Assembly: GCA_001599595.1 (NCBI GenBank)
Contig: BCHH01000002.1
Coordinates: forward strand, 3,837,546 to 3,901,545
DNA: 64,000 nucleotides
Direction of reading: 5' to 3'
Origin: Beverwykella pulmonaria
Taxonomy: Eukaryota; Ascomycota; Dothideomycetes; Pleosporales; Melanommataceae
Position numbers and translations under genes: made by a program. The notes below the pieces were generated by a model. The model ran no database searches and had not been told where the DNA came from. It worked only from the letters and a program-made list of their open reading frames with translations. Of the stretch, positions 10,734 to 23,412 are shown in pieces; position 1 is the first letter of the stretch, and each line of letters starts with the position of its first letter.

Positions 10734-13700
10734 CGGAATCCATGTACCCGCATCATGTCCATTTACCTTCTCCGAGGCTTGCTGCGACTCTTCGTCTGCT
10801 TTGTCTGTGGGAAGTTCAATGCCACTCTGTCTGTCTACCAGATCGTAAGCATGCATACGCACTACGCTTTCATCTGTTTCTGTACCGAAAACGTAGTACG
10901 GGAAACGAGTACGTGTGCGCTGCGCCAGGGTTTCCGCACTGAAATGTAGCGGTAAGGTTTCTTTGAGTATGTAATAAGGACAACTTTAGAATATGGTTGT
11001 TGCATGCAGTCGAGAAGTGACGTATCCATCGAATCAGAGAACAGAATATGGAAATGTTCTACTACGGTGGAGACAAACTGAGTGAATTTATAGTATTCGC
11101 TGAAAAGATTCAGACGAACTGCGGGAGGGTATGAACAATGAATTGTGATATCAACAACTAGTTCGAAGGGTAGGTATTGTGATCACCTTTAACCCAGCAC
11201 CTGTTCTCATAGTAAACCTACTCATTTCTACGCATCGGTAAGACTTTGCAGATGTTCCTGTTCATCATCAAGTATGAAACCGATGCCAGCATGTGTTAGA
11301 GCATCTCAGCGGTAGACGAGGTATATATTTCCAGGGTGGTTGTAACATCTTTAACAGAACCCCATTGTGGAGGGGGCAAGACACTGTCATGCAGACCTAC
11401 GTTGTATGATGTCGATCCCGCTCTATCGCCTTAGGCTGATACTGCGTGCCTGAAGTATAGGTTGTCGATACCTGAGGCATTCCTCACTCTGCAGCCTCGA
11501 ATTCCGCATGCCACGTATAGACGCCACGTTGCAGGTTAGCAATCAAAGTCTCATATATATGGAAACAGGCAACGATGACTCCTATGACTCTTCCTTTCTC
11601 GGGCCCGTTCCCGCCCCTTGAATGAAAGCCGCCCCGCCTGGCGAAGTCTGAGTAACGCGCCAGGCTCCAGCCTCATCTTGGTCGTGGCACGGGTTGTGGT
11701 TGAAGGTCACGGCGTCAGCAGACTCCGTGGTATACCAGTGCCGATAGTAACCTTTGCGGATCACGATGCGCGAAGCAGGATTTTCCTGTGATGATAGGAG
11801 CTGGAGCACCCTCGTCGGCCAAGCAACAAGAGTAGGCAGAAGAGCTCATTCTCACCAACGCTGAGACATGGCCGCTGGTGCAGGCTCTGTTTTGCGGCAT
11901 GCGATAGGAGACGATGGTCCTAAATAGGGAGGCGCGTCGGTCGGCGGTACCTTGAGCCACTAGGTGTGCGGTTTGAGGACTGGTTGGTGTCGAGGTGTGA
12001 TGAGGTGTTGACTCATCTCTCTGAGAGCAGCGACGTCGGAAGCTCGGGGCACGGTGGCGAATCACCATGAGTCAAAGTTGCATGGACAGGACCACAATGG
12101 CATGAACACGCTTCTCGAAGACAGTCGAAAACTCTGCAAAATTCTGTGGGTGCGGGCGTGGGAGATTCTCCGAATTTCGGGCAGGGTCGGCAGTGATTTA
12201 CGCAGTGGGTGGTGGTGTGGTTGTCTCCGGATCGAGATACGACCTTTCGGGCTTCGGTAGAACAGCCACGCTGCGTGTCATCATCCAGCGACAGTTCTGA
12301 CGATTCACCACCCACCATGCGTCCACAAAGCCCAGCCTTCGCCCCCCAAAGCAAAAGCCCACCCACGGGCACGGCCGCCGCCGTGATCAGCGAAGATTTT
12401 CTTCTCTGCGCCTTTCTTGCAGCGTCATAGACATCCAGCCCGTGGGGATGGATGGAATGGGGTATTTAGAACGTCCGCACATCCAAATGAAGCTGCATTA
12501 CCCTGCGCAAGCTGAGGGCACCCAGAAAGTCGTTCGAAACCGAGCGTGAGCATGGTTGCAGTCGGGAGCCTGGCCAAACGTGCTGCTAATAGAGCTGCAA
12601 GGGGTGGTATTTGTGCTCTTTGTGTGGCCCCCAAATGCGCCGCTTGCGGCCAAGTGTCGCGCACTGTTGCGGAGCTACCAGGCGGGCTGCCTGAGACAGC
12701 GAATCAGACCGTGGCACGGATTTGGATGAGGGGAAGGCCAGCCCGGGGGCTTCGTCATTGGCCATGCAGCGCCAGAGGCTGGACGTGTGTGCATGCGCAA
12801 TCAAGGGACGAGGCCGTCGCAGCTTGCGCTGGGGGGGATGGGAAGGAAAGGAGAAAGGGAGAGGCGAGACACGTTGACGCTGTTGGGGGCAGTGGGCATT
12901 AGCAGCGGCCGGTCGAGAATAGTAGGGAGCAGTTCGCGCGCAGCCTCTCCAGGTTGTTGAGACGGCAACTGTACAGGGTTCGCGCGCACTCAGCCCCAGG
13001 CAGGAGAGAGCGCAGGCAGAGGCGGGCGGGCGGGCATGGCAGGCGTGGCAGGCGGTCTTCGCATCGCTGATGCCCTCCGCGGATGCTCGTCTTCGCTGCA
13101 AACTCGCTGTTGTGCGGACAGGTGCACCACGCTGTGTCGCGGCGCGAAGACGGCTGCGCTGTAGCCAGGCCCAGATGGTCCGAGCAAACCGCAAATAATC
13201 GCAGCGATGCGAATGGAAGGCGGCGGTCGGCCGTCGTGGGAGTGAAAATATTGCGGTATTGGCAGCGGCGCTGTGGCGACCAGGAAGGCGGACCGTGCGC
13301 GGTCTGACTCCCCCAGCGAGCCATCACACATATGGGCCCTCGCCTTCGCCTTCGTCCTTTCCATCCCAAGACCGCCAACATGCTCCCCTCAATACCGCCG
13401 AACGAGACCTGGGGCCTCATCTGAATACGCAACAGCCCTGTTGTCATTCATCCTCTCGTCCAAGTCACCCGCCACACGTCTCGCCGGTACCTTTGTTACC
13501 TAGCTTCGCCCAGATCCTTTGTTAGCCAGCAACGAGCTTTGTCTGCAATCGCACCCGTCAGTTGCCGCCACAGCTCCGTTGCCGCCTGCTCAAGACTCAT
13601 CACTCAGACAGTCATTCCGCAAAGAGGCGGCTTTAATACCCTCTCTGGCCCCGTACCTGCATTCTCTACACCGAACCCCCCCTCTTCACCGCTATACCCG

Positions 13701-13987
13701 GATTCGCTGGCCTTGCCTCGTTAACTCGATCGCGACCGCCTCACCGAGTCCACCACCGCCACTGTACACCACGCGTCAGCCAACCAACTAGCACACCCTC
13801 TCACACTCACCACTTCACTTGCTTCTTTCCGCACATTTCCATGTCCGCTCACCCATAATAATACTGCACTACCGTTCAAATCCCCTCCGAATCCACTCCA
13901 ACGACATTAGAAGCTTTCCGGCCTGGTGATTCCGCTTTGCGCAGTCGCCATCTAGAACCCTTCTTATATCGACCATAACTAGCCACA

Positions 13988-14086
13988 ATGCACCCCACGA
14001 TCTCTGCTACTCCAGTCACTCGTCGCTCAGAATTCACCACCACTTCCGGAAACAAGGCCTTCGGCAACGAAGTCTCCGCCTGCTAG
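13988..14086 (+). promoter_or_regulatory. candidate upstream ORF in the cyclin leader
   Basis: The ATG at 13988, in context ccacaATGC, opens a 32-codon frame (MHPTISATPVTRRSEF...) ending in TAG at 14086. It precedes the cyclin start by about 600 nt. If the transcript starts upstream of it, it could limit translation of the cyclin. The transcript start cannot be read from the sequence. Confidence 0.35.
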
Positions 14087-14581
14087 CCTTCCGCATTCCT
14101 TCGAATTCTCCAGCTTTTACGATAGCTAACGCTGTCGCGGAGCTGTACCTTCGGAGCGCACTGCGGACCGTCTCATTTAGGTCTTGTTTTGGTGATTTCT
14201 GCGGCTGACGGTGACTGGAGTCCTCTCCGGCAAACGCTTGGAAGCCAATTCGAACACTTTACCACTGTCCGGACGACGCATCCTCTCGCGAGCCCTCGTC
14301 AATCGCCCCTATATCTCTTCGTTCGTATCCGAAACTTTTCTCCGATCACCGCCACCCCCATCTTTCCCAACATCAGAAAGCTCCGATCAAAGTCTCCTGA
14401 GGAACACGATTCTGAAGACGGAACAACAGGAAAAACAGTTTTTCAAAAATCATACGATCGAGGTCATAGGGCTGTTTCCGTACGGTTTGTCTATCGGTTA
14501 ACTTCTACGTCACCCCACGACCACGCCACACTACTTTGCACTTCGGCTTCAAGGTCTACCTCAAGGTTAGCACTTCGAAAC

Positions 14582-14656
14582 GTAAGCGCAAGGTACGCTC
14601 TTACCCTCTCCACTCAATCCTTGTTATCTTTTTCTTTATTACCGTGTTGCTTTCAG
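14582..14656 (+). other. probable intron in the 5' leader of the cyclin gene
   Basis: GTAAGC at 14582 and a pyrimidine-rich TTTCAG ending at 14656 define a 75-nt intron just 20 nt before the cyclin ATG. Splicing it removes the upstream in-frame extension seen from 14536. Confidence 0.5.
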
Positions 14657-14676
14657 TAACTATTTCTCACTCCATC

Positions 14677-16791
14677 ATGACCCTTGACACTTACACCCAA
14701 AACCTTGGCACTGCTTCACCTCGAAGTCATCCATATGCCTCTTCACTTTCTTCATCCGCCTCCTCCTCCACCTCTTCCGTCTTTTCAGATGCCGTATCTC
14801 AGACTTCTAGCTCCAGCTCTTCGACTTCGCAATCCTATCCTACTGGATGGGACTCGGAAGAATGGAGTTCGAGGCAAGCGGCACAGGGACCTACCAACGA
14901 TCACGCCGTCTTGACTACGCTTGCGCCAATCAGCCGAGTCAGCACGTTCCCCCTGTATCAGCCTCCAGCATGCCGGGAAGCTGCTTCAGAGAGGGCCTTG
15001 CCCCCTCTTCGAACAGATCTTGTTGTGCCGGTTGAGCAGCGACAACATCCTCGACGGTCCTCGACAACATTACGACCCCCGCCTCAACTGGTCCGACAGT
15101 GCGAGCGGAAGGTCAATTTCGTGGACTGCCTCGTCGGTTAGTGTATTTGCATTTCCTTTTTCCTTAGTGCACATGCTAAATGTTCTTTTGTTCAAGATTC
15201 TGCAACTCAAATGGTTGAGGTCATCTGGCCCCTCTCTGTTCCATCAAGTCGCTGCGAGACCTCTTCGGGTCGCGGTGTGCTTCCCCTCCGGACTTTCATC
15301 CAGGAGACTTTACGACGATCACGCACGAGCTACTCAACACTACAAGTTGCTTTGTACTACCTGATTCTCATCAAGGCTCATGTGCCGAAGCACGACTTCA
15401 CTATGGAGCAGCCTGAGGATGTCGCATCGCTCCGAGCTCTGCAGTGTGGTCGGCGCATGTTCCTGGCTGCACTCATCCTGGCTTCCAAGTACTTACAGGA
15501 TCGCAACTACTCTGCTCGTGCATGGAGTAAAATCTCAGGATTGAAAGTCTGTGAGATTAATACCAATGAGATGGCTTTCCTCAGCGCGGTCAATTGGAAA
15601 CTTCACATTACCGATCCGGTATGGGAGAGATGGCAGGAGGTCGTTCTTCGACATACGCCGTCAAACCCCCCTCCGTCTCCGGGTGGTTGCCTACCCAACA
15701 CTTGGAGAATTGTCATCCCACGTTTGACCCCTGAGTTGGATACCATTGATGTCACTCCCAGGACACCGATTACTCCTGTACGCCCTGAGTTCAAACCCCA
15801 ATTCAGCTCGTACACTTCGCGTTCTCCTCTGCCGCTGGTGGACGGATATGGTTCTCAAGAAAGCACGCCGACCCCTAGCCACTACAAAGTTCCTCGCTTC
15901 TTGGAGCCAAAGCCAGATCTCCTGCCCCCGACACCATCCCTGGCTCGATATGGTACTCTTCCTACACCTGCGTTGACGCCTCAATCCGCCGTCTCCAACA
16001 CTCCTGCAGCGAGTGTTATGGCGTTCGGATCCAGGCGGCCTTCCATGTGCTCTGCCATGGCCCAGGCTCAAAGCTCAGCTTTGGCGCGTTCATGTGTCGA
16101 TCAGTACACCCCTAGCATTAGGAACGGACTGGAAGCTTATCACTTCCCCAGCCGACGTCCCTCACTGGCTCCGTCGTCCACCTCTTCCGCATCATCACCT
16201 GAGTCAATGGTAACCGACAACTCCCGCTCTTCGCGTGCCTCCTCGATTTCGTCAGTCTCGTCCGCTGGCTGGGCGCCAAATCAGGCCAAATTGGCCCGAT
16301 TGGCGACGTGCCGCAACGCGAGGCTGCCCTACCCGGCGCTGTCCAAGTGCAAGGAGCAGTACGAGTATGCCCCCAGTGAACCAATGTCCTCACCAGATCT
16401 CGAAAGCTTTCACATCGATGATGCCGAAGCCACTCCAGTCAAAGTGGATAGCCCAATCGCTGCTAAGGCGAGTCGGAAGCGCGGCAGGTCATCTGTCGAC
16501 CTTCAGCAGAACGTTCGTCACCTGCTCCACAACTCTCGTTCCACTTCATTCCTTCGCGGGACCAAAACAGTCCTCCCAGATCGATCAGTTGCTCAATCGT
16601 TCGTCCTCTCTCACGAAAGGACGCCTTCGTCGTACATTGGCGCAAAGGGGCTGCAGTCCCCTAAGCATACAGTACCAGAGCGAAGACTGCCGATCCAGAA
16701 AGACTTTGGGAAGAAGCGAACCTGTTGTGGAACTGAAGCTGCTCAAGCATTCCGTCGCGACGGTCCTGGCATGTGGGAAGGTATCCTATGA
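14677..16791 (+). CDS. PHO85-type (PCL/PclA-like) G1 cyclin
   Basis: Two exons (14677-15136, 15197-16791) with one 60-nt intron give 684 residues. The first 100 or so residues are Ser-rich and disordered. The cyclin box follows and spans the splice: FVDCLV|DSATQMVEVIWPL, then LPLRTFIQETLRRSRTSY, LYYLILIKAHVP, MFLAALILASKYL and INTNEMAFLSAVNWKLHI. A long Ser/Pro tail with many S/T-P sites ends in PGMWEGIL, the C-terminus I associate with the Aspergillus PclA group. Such cyclins activate the PHO85/PhoA kinase and act in the cell cycle, phosphate response and conidiation. The start MTLDTYTQ was chosen because the upstream frame lies in a probable leader intron. Confidence 0.88.
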
Positions 16792-19042
16792 CGCCTGCGT
16801 CCGAAATTAAAAAGAAGAAGTCGACAGCCTACGGGCGGACTTGAAGAAAGCGGTGGCACATAGATGCCTCTACACACTTACCTCCACTATATATCATCAC
16901 ACCTCCCTGTGTATATTCTCTTCACCTCCACATTACATCACTCTGTACGAGTTACACGAAGGCCATCTCTTCCCTATATTGATCTTCCACCAATCACTTG
17001 ATATTTCCTAGTCATCTATTTTCGTTGCTGTTAAGGCGTTTCTTTCAATGTCTCTGTTCGCAGAGCTGGGGGCGGATTGCACTGTTAATTGATTCTGTTC
17101 CCGACAGGGATGGGGCGCGTGCATATTGTCTGGCTAGGCATGGACGGTTGCGCTTGGGAGTCTGGGGAACAGGGGTGGGAAGAGAAAGGATGGATGTACG
17201 TTTATTAGGAGGAGGGATGGGATGGAAACGGAAGGGAGGTTAGCTAGCGAGGAATTTAATATCCTTGACCCCATATCTCTTTGGAATATTGCGACGATGT
17301 GGAGTCTAGTTTGTGAGGTGCTCACTCATCTTCTGACGTAGAGTGGGTGACAAAAGAAGTAGATGCACTCTTCTGGCCATCATGGACATGGGTTTATGAC
17401 TTGACGCCGACAAACGACATTGCACTGGACACCATATACTTTCATTTTTATCTCTAGGTTACAGAGCTTGTATTCATAAATCTGTCGCTGTTGTTGCTAG
17501 CTATGGTGCTATTATACATAAGCACACATACTGCACCATCTTATTCGAGTTATGGGTACCACGTCTCCTATCTACACTTTTCTATTCGCCTGGCATCTTT
17601 GCGTCTGCTCGACTCTCTATGCGTCGCTGCTACTGAAACCGATCAAAGCAAAGCTAGATAGGGTGCTCCAGCCTACGACGATGGTGTCTAGCGGACTCTT
17701 GCTTTCATTGTGGTTTACTAAGCACGGAGAAAGAAGGTCGGATACTTGGGCTGTGGTGAGTGTAATGGGAGAGTGGTGTTATCTGGGGGTTATTTGAGCG
17801 GATGTAGGTTCTTTGTAGTGCCTAGATTTCCACTGCTCTTGGGTAGTGGCACTGAGACTGGAGGATGTAGCGGGGCCCTCTCGGTCCTCTTGCTATGTAG
17901 CTGGATCGCTTGAGTTGGATACTCGAGCTTTGGGATCCTTTGACATTTGAAGTATCCGCATCTGTTTGTTTTAATTCGTGCAATGGTTTTCCCTGTTGCT
18001 CTTCGAGAACGTAGGTAAGGGACTAATTAGTATGTTGATGTGATATATCAGTGCTTCTCAAAGGTTGTGCCCTGCTCAACTTTGGTTCGCGTGCCTGCAA
18101 GATTAGGGGATAATTGCTTTCTCTATCTCTCTATTTGCTTATCCTGGTCTGGTCCGACAGATTTGACGGCTTAACACTTAGTTTTCGTTATTGATGAAGC
18201 AACTGACTGGAGAAACTTGGCACACATCTCTTCTATCTTAGACAGGGACACAACTTTTGAGACGCACAATACTGCTGTGTATTCCAAAATACTAGCCGTT
18301 TCATATTTTTGATGTTAGCTGTTGCAAGGGATATGTGTGATTGTCTACACGTCTATTCCGTCCGTTGTGTGATGGTATTCCAGCTTTATGTCAGGACCAT
18401 TGACGAAGCACCTACTCATCACGCACGTTTGCTCTACCAGGCATATGGTAAGAAGCGGTCAACTGTTCTTATCGGTAGGATTGGAGTCAAGTGCCTAAAT
18501 TCAGGACTTGCCCACTAATCTATCATTGTTCTCTCTATCCTGTATAAACAAACAGCTGTCATGCATAACTCTAATTGAGGATTGAGAGGATCAAACAAGC
18601 AGGCCCACTCCCATTGTGTCTGACAGGCGCTCTCCCTCAAATGCCTACGATCAGGGTCACGGGCCGTACAGTGGACGACACGTTGGCATGTTGTTGGCGA
18701 GTGATTGGTTGATGAATTAGAGTAGTATGCGTCGTTTTTGCTTGTACAGTTTGCGCCTACGAATGCTTGCTTGATACAGGACACAATCTCCCCTCTCCAC
18801 TGACGTGCCAGCAACCAGAGCCACTGTTTCCTGTGCACTGATTCCCTCTCTCTCGCTTATACGAAGCTAGCAAGACATTGCTGCATCTGCCAGAGGCAAC
18901 TTTGCTATTCTTAGGTTCCTGGCAGGTGAATGTTCTATATTACATACCAACTCCTGCGTGCAAGCCCCAATGTCCTCCTCAACCCCAGACTTCGATCCTG
19001 CTCAAGGAGTTTTCAGCTTACATAATCAGATTGCCTGCCCCC
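16792..19042. other. intergenic region between convergent genes
   Basis: This lies downstream of the cyclin (+) and downstream of YIF1 (-), so it holds two 3' ends. The stretch 16.9-18.6 kb is T-rich on the plus strand with only short frames. No RNA gene or repeat was recognised. Confidence 0.55.
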
Positions 19043-20184
19043 TCAGACCCGACTCAGCCAAAGCATGAACCCAAATTGGACGACATAGCTATACACAAAC
19101 AAGAACTGCGTCCGCCTATTCCGCTGGCTCCTCGCGACTGTATACCCAGCTGCGCCCACGACGCCCCCCTGACCACCCTGATCCGGCAGCAACACGTATC
19201 GCAGACTCCGAAGGAGGAAGAAGGCGTTGGCGCCAAAGCAGTACAGAAACACAACCCAACTGACCCAGCTTCCGCCCACGCCCATGTGGCTCAATAGCTC
19301 CGAGATCAAGAGGGAGATGATGACGCCTACGAACTTGTAGCCCGAGTAGGCGACTAGGTCGAGGAGTTGGGAGGAGGATGAGATGGAGAGGAGGAAGGTG
19401 CCGACTTTGATGGTCATAATTTCGAGCAGCATGACGGAGATGGCCAGGGTGGCGGTGTAGCCCAGGAGCTCAGGGTGGAAGGCGCCGCGGAGGCCGGCGA
19501 GGAGAGTGGAGAGGAGGATGTAGGTTACGAGGGCCATCACTGTGGGGAAAATATCAGTACGTTGATTGTGAAAGCAGTGGCTCTATACATACTCGGGATG
19601 TACATGTCGGGTGAGTTCGCATCTTCTCGCGGTGGCAGATAGAACCCGTCTTGGCCGCGCTGCTGCCGAGACCACCGGCGGTGCCACCATGGGAAGAGCA
19701 CAATGTAGAGCTTGGTTGCGACGTACGAGTTGGATACGTTGAAGTAGTGTTTTAGCGCGGAGACGTTGACAAAGCGGCCAAACTGGACGAGCTGTCAGCA
19801 TGTGGTGTCTATATGCCTTCCTCCCTCAAAGGCCGGAGGGTTTCAAGACCCGGGGGTGTGCCGTACGTTTTGTTCCACATATTCCTGGCCTGCATTCACT
19901 GCACTCTTTCCGAGCTGGAAGCCCATTTGGGCCGTCTGGTCGTTCATAAAGTTGCCGAATGCTGGGTGCGCACCCCCGCCGCCCATGTAGCCTGGGCCGC
20001 CGCCGCCTGGCCCCTGCTGCTGCTGTTGCTGCTGCTGTCCATATCCATATCCGCTCTGGGGCTGTGAGGGTGGTTGCGGCGGGGGAGACCGCAGCTGGGG
20101 GACTGTGGACACGTGCTGTGGGACGGGGTGGTGCAGCGGAGGTGAGTGCGCGGGCGGCGGGTTCGTGTATGCTGGGCGCTGCAT
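19043..20184 (-). CDS. YIF1: YIF1-family ER/Golgi membrane protein
   Basis: Three exons (20184-19867, 19782-19593, 19539-19043) give 334 residues. The N-terminus is Pro/Gln/Gly-rich with a CAG-encoded Gln run, then a conserved amphipathic block (NFMNDQTAQMGFQLGKSA). The segment FGRFVNVSALKHYFNVSN after the first intron is characteristic of Yif1, followed by LFPWWHRRWSRQ and DMYIP. The rest forms about five membrane helices. Yif1 partners Yip1 and Ypt GTPases in COPII vesicle transport from ER to Golgi. At the first junction the acceptor could also lie 9 nt earlier, adding LVQ. The start at 20184 gives MQRPAYTNPPP; in-frame upstream ATGs exist but their extra residues do not look conserved. 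Confidence 0.9.
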
Positions 20185-20414
20185 AGTGTGTCGTCCGTGG
20201 CGATGGGCGGGAGTTGCTTCGAGGGTGTGTAGGAGCGAAGACGGCGCGGCGTGGTGGTGAATTGGGAGCGAAAGGAGCGGTGCTGGTCTGAATTTCTGAC
20301 TGCCTGCACACTCCGCGGCGGGCTGATCTGGCAACTTCCGCGGCCTGCCACTCCTCGTCATTGCGCGTCGACCGCCCATTACTGCCGCCCCAGACAACAA
20401 TTAATCCGCCCACC
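20185..20414. promoter_or_regulatory. shared 230-bp divergent promoter of YIF1 and SRP101
   Basis: The start codons of YIF1 (-) and SRP101 (+) are only 230 bp apart, so both transcripts must start from this interval or overlap. It is GC-rich without an obvious TATA box. Confidence 0.65.
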
Positions 20415-22474
20415 ATGCTGGATACCTTCGAAGTCCTGACCACGTCGGGCGTCGTCCTGTGGTCGCGCACCTACGTCCCCGTGGGCGCGCACATCATCAA
20501 CAGCCTCATCCGCGACGTCTTCATCGAGGAGAAGATCGTTGCCCAGCCAGAGGACGCGGGCCAGAAGCCGACGTACAAGAAGGAGGGGTACACGCTGAAA
20601 TGGACGGCGGCGAAGGATGTGGGCTTAATATTTGTGGTGCGTGGGCTATCCATGGTAATTTGCGAACTGTGAACCCGTGGCGCTGATTCATGGGCAGGCC
20701 GTATACCAGTCCCTCGTCCACTTGACCTGGATCGACAAGCTCCTCGACAACATACGTGCGCTCTTCGTTGGCCTGTACGGCGAGCAGCTGAAGAAGGAGC
20801 ACACCAGCGTAGTGAATTGCGACAAATTCGGCGCCTACTTTGACAGACAGATTCAAGAGCTCGAAGGCGCCTATGACAGAGCCGCCTCCGCGGCGCCCAA
20901 TGTCAAACTCACTCCTCCCTCGAGCACCGACAACGACAGCGCTGAAGAGAGTGCCCCGAGCCTACCCGTGCTCCAGAATCCAAAACAGTCGCTGTACGAC
21001 ACATCAGCCGACTCCACGCCCGTCCCTACACCCGATACCTCGCGCCCGACCACGCCCGCACAAAGCCACCTGATTACAGGCAAAGCACGACCAGGAGCCA
21101 AGCTTTCCCGCAGAGATAGGAAGAAGGCAGCGGTCGGGAACTCGGCGCCGGCATCCTCGGGCGATGAGGCCTCTGCGAGGCGGAAGGGCGGCGCCAAAAG
21201 CACTGCCAAGAAGAACAGAACATGGGGAGAATTTGGCGCAGAAGAGGAGGACGCCTCCGTAGTCCTGGACTACTCGCAGCCAGACATCGGAGACGAAACC
21301 TCGGAAGCAGAGGCCCTGGAAGAGATCAAGCAGGAGACGTGGGGCCGGAAAACCAACAAAGGACAATTCGTCCTGAAAGACCTCGACGACGAGATGGATG
21401 AGATCATATCAGCACAGAACGCGAAGAAGGGGAAGGAATCCTCAGCGCCGTCAACTGGCCTTGTGGGATCCAGCTTCGGCGCAATCGGAGGCCTTTTCAA
21501 GAACATCGTCGGCGGGAAAACGCTCACAAAGGAGGATCTCGCAAAACCGCTCAAGGGCATGGAGGAGCATTTGCTGAAGAAGAATGTCGCCAGAGAAGCC
21601 GCCGTGAGGTTATGCGAGAGCGTAGAGCGTGACCTCATAGGACTCAAGACGGGCAGTTTCACAAGTATGTTTTCCCCCCTCTCTCACCTCGCCCTCCACT
21701 TCACCCTCAACCAACTAACGCCTTCCAGCAATCGAATCCACGATCCGGACCTCGATGGAAAAGGCCCTCACCAAAATCCTCACGCCCACCTCCTCTCTCG
21801 ACCTCCTCCGCGAAATCAGCACCGTCAACGCCGCTGGCCGCCCCTACGTGCTTTCCATCGTCGGCGTCAACGGCGTCGGCAAGTCGACCAACCTCAGCAA
21901 GATAGCCTTCTTCATGCTGCAAAACCAGCACCGCGTGCTCATTGCCGCAGCAGACACGTTCCGCTCCGGCGCCGTCGAGCAACTGGGTGTCCACGTCAAG
22001 AACTTGAAAGAGCTCAGCAAGCGCGAGGGCGGAGAGGTTGATCTTTTCCAGAAGGGGTATGGCAAGGACGCTGCAAATATCGCCCAGGACGCCGTCAGTT
22101 TCGCGGCAAAGAATGGGTATAACGTTGTGTTGATTGACACGGCCGGCCGCAGACATAATGATGCGAGGCTGATGTCGAATCTGGAGAAGTTCGCGAAGCT
22201 GGCACAACCAGATAAGATACTGATGGTGGGCGAAGCGCTCGTGGGCTCTGATTCTGTCGCTCAAGCGCGCAACTTCAACAATAGCTTTGGCGCGGGCAGA
22301 GGCCTTGATGGATTTGTCATTTCCAAGTGCGATACAGTAGGGGACATGGTGGGCACGCTGGTGAGTATGGTGCATGCTACAGGCATACCTGTAGTCTTCC
22401 TAGGAGTCGGGCAGCACTACGCTGACCTGAGGGGGCTCAACGTCGGCAGTGTTTGTCGACTGCTTATGAGTTGA
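20415..22474 (+). CDS. SRP101: signal recognition particle receptor alpha subunit (SRP101/SR-alpha)
   Basis: Three exons (20415-20636, 20698-21664, 21729-22474) give 644 residues. Residues 1 to about 125 form the longin-like SRX domain that binds the beta subunit (MLDTFEVLTTSGVVLWSR, then VYQSLVHLTWIDKLLDNIR). A charged linker follows. The NG GTPase domain has the P-loop GVNGVGKST near residue 442, the insertion-box motif AADTFRSGAVEQL, DTAGR near 533 and the guanine-specificity motif SKCD near 594 (more often TKCD), closing with GVGQHYADLRGLNV. It docks ribosome-SRP complexes at the ER membrane and hydrolyses GTP jointly with SRP54. The gene is complete. The in-frame ATG upstream of 20415 is not used because MLDTFEV is the conserved start. 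Confidence 0.95.
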
Positions 22475-23386
22475 GGGCAACATTTGGACATGTCCTGGCC
22501 TTGACCAAACTGTCTGGAAGCAGTGTCCTATTACGTAGCTTGTAGATGGGTATTCTATGTACTACTATTCTGTGCTGTGGGGAGCTATAGTGTTGGGCTG
22601 ATGGCTGTGATGGTATGGGTGGGATTTTGTGACCTTATGAGAAGAGGAAGGAACCTCTTCGCCATGAATAAACGGCGGGAACAGGACCAATTTGTATTGC
22701 ACTAGAGAGGGAGGCTCTTGGTTATGAATGAGCGGCTGGTAGAGGGACAGGAACGGAAGATATGTGACGCTAGATGTGGCGCAAAAGGCCACGCCCTGGC
22801 AACAACATCTTCACTCGCGGGGACGCCTTCCCATCTTATTTCTACTTGCATATATATCCTAGGACTCTGCAGTGCTCCTCTCCATCTCTTCCTGAGAACC
22901 GAGCTGATACCTTAGCATCTCACATCTTAGCCTTCCACGCCCTTCCTTCCGACCCCCGCTCTACGCTACCCCATTCTCTCATAGTTCCTTCCAGAAGACG
23001 TTGCACCGCCCAAAGCGTCACCGTCTTCCCGCTCACCGTTTCCAAGCCCCAGAACCTAGTCCCGTCTCTGCGCCTTCCCACGTGTACCTGCCCTGCCCTG
23101 CATTGTGCCTAGCGGCTTCGGACAATATCACCATCTCACACCATCAATCAAGCTCCGATCGATCAAAATATGACGAGAGAAAGAAAAAAAAGCTTCGATC
23201 GCATCGATCCTGCGAAGCATAAAGTTCCGAAGACCAGGACCGGGGTCGGCACCGTTTGTGAAACAGAGCGGGAGGACGATGGTGGTGGCATTGTGGATGG
23301 GGCTGGTAGTATTAGTTATACGATTTGTGAGACGGGTAAGAGATTGGGGGGACGGAGTTCGGTGATGGAGAGGGTTTTTTTTTCTT

Positions 23387-23412
23387 AGAGAGAGAGAGAG
23401 AGAGAGAGAGAG
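23387..23412. repeat. (AG)13 microsatellite
   Basis: 26 nt of uninterrupted AG dinucleotides, preceded by a T run. Confidence 0.95.

Larger units (their letters stand above)
9187..13900. other. long region without a supported gene
   Basis: Many short overlapping frames exist on both strands, but none has a recognisable domain, a signal peptide or a sensible splice structure. The section 11.6-13.3 kb is GC-rich, which lengthens chance frames. The main identifiable structure is the palindrome at 10206-10733. From about 13.3 kb onward the DNA becomes pyrimidine-rich on the plus strand, as expected near the cyclin promoter and leader. Confidence 0.5.

Noticed and set aside
12586..13447. Long overlapping minus-strand ORFs (202 and 182 codons)
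   Set aside because: The region is GC-rich, frames overlap in several phases on both strands, and none shows a domain, signal peptide or splice logic.
18878..19297. 139-codon plus-strand ORF
   Set aside because: It is the antisense shadow of the third exon of YIF1, whose splice structure and helices are clear.
21707..22375. 222-codon minus-strand ORF
   Set aside because: Antisense to the SRP101 GTPase domain; GC-rich codon use in the real gene opens the opposite strand.
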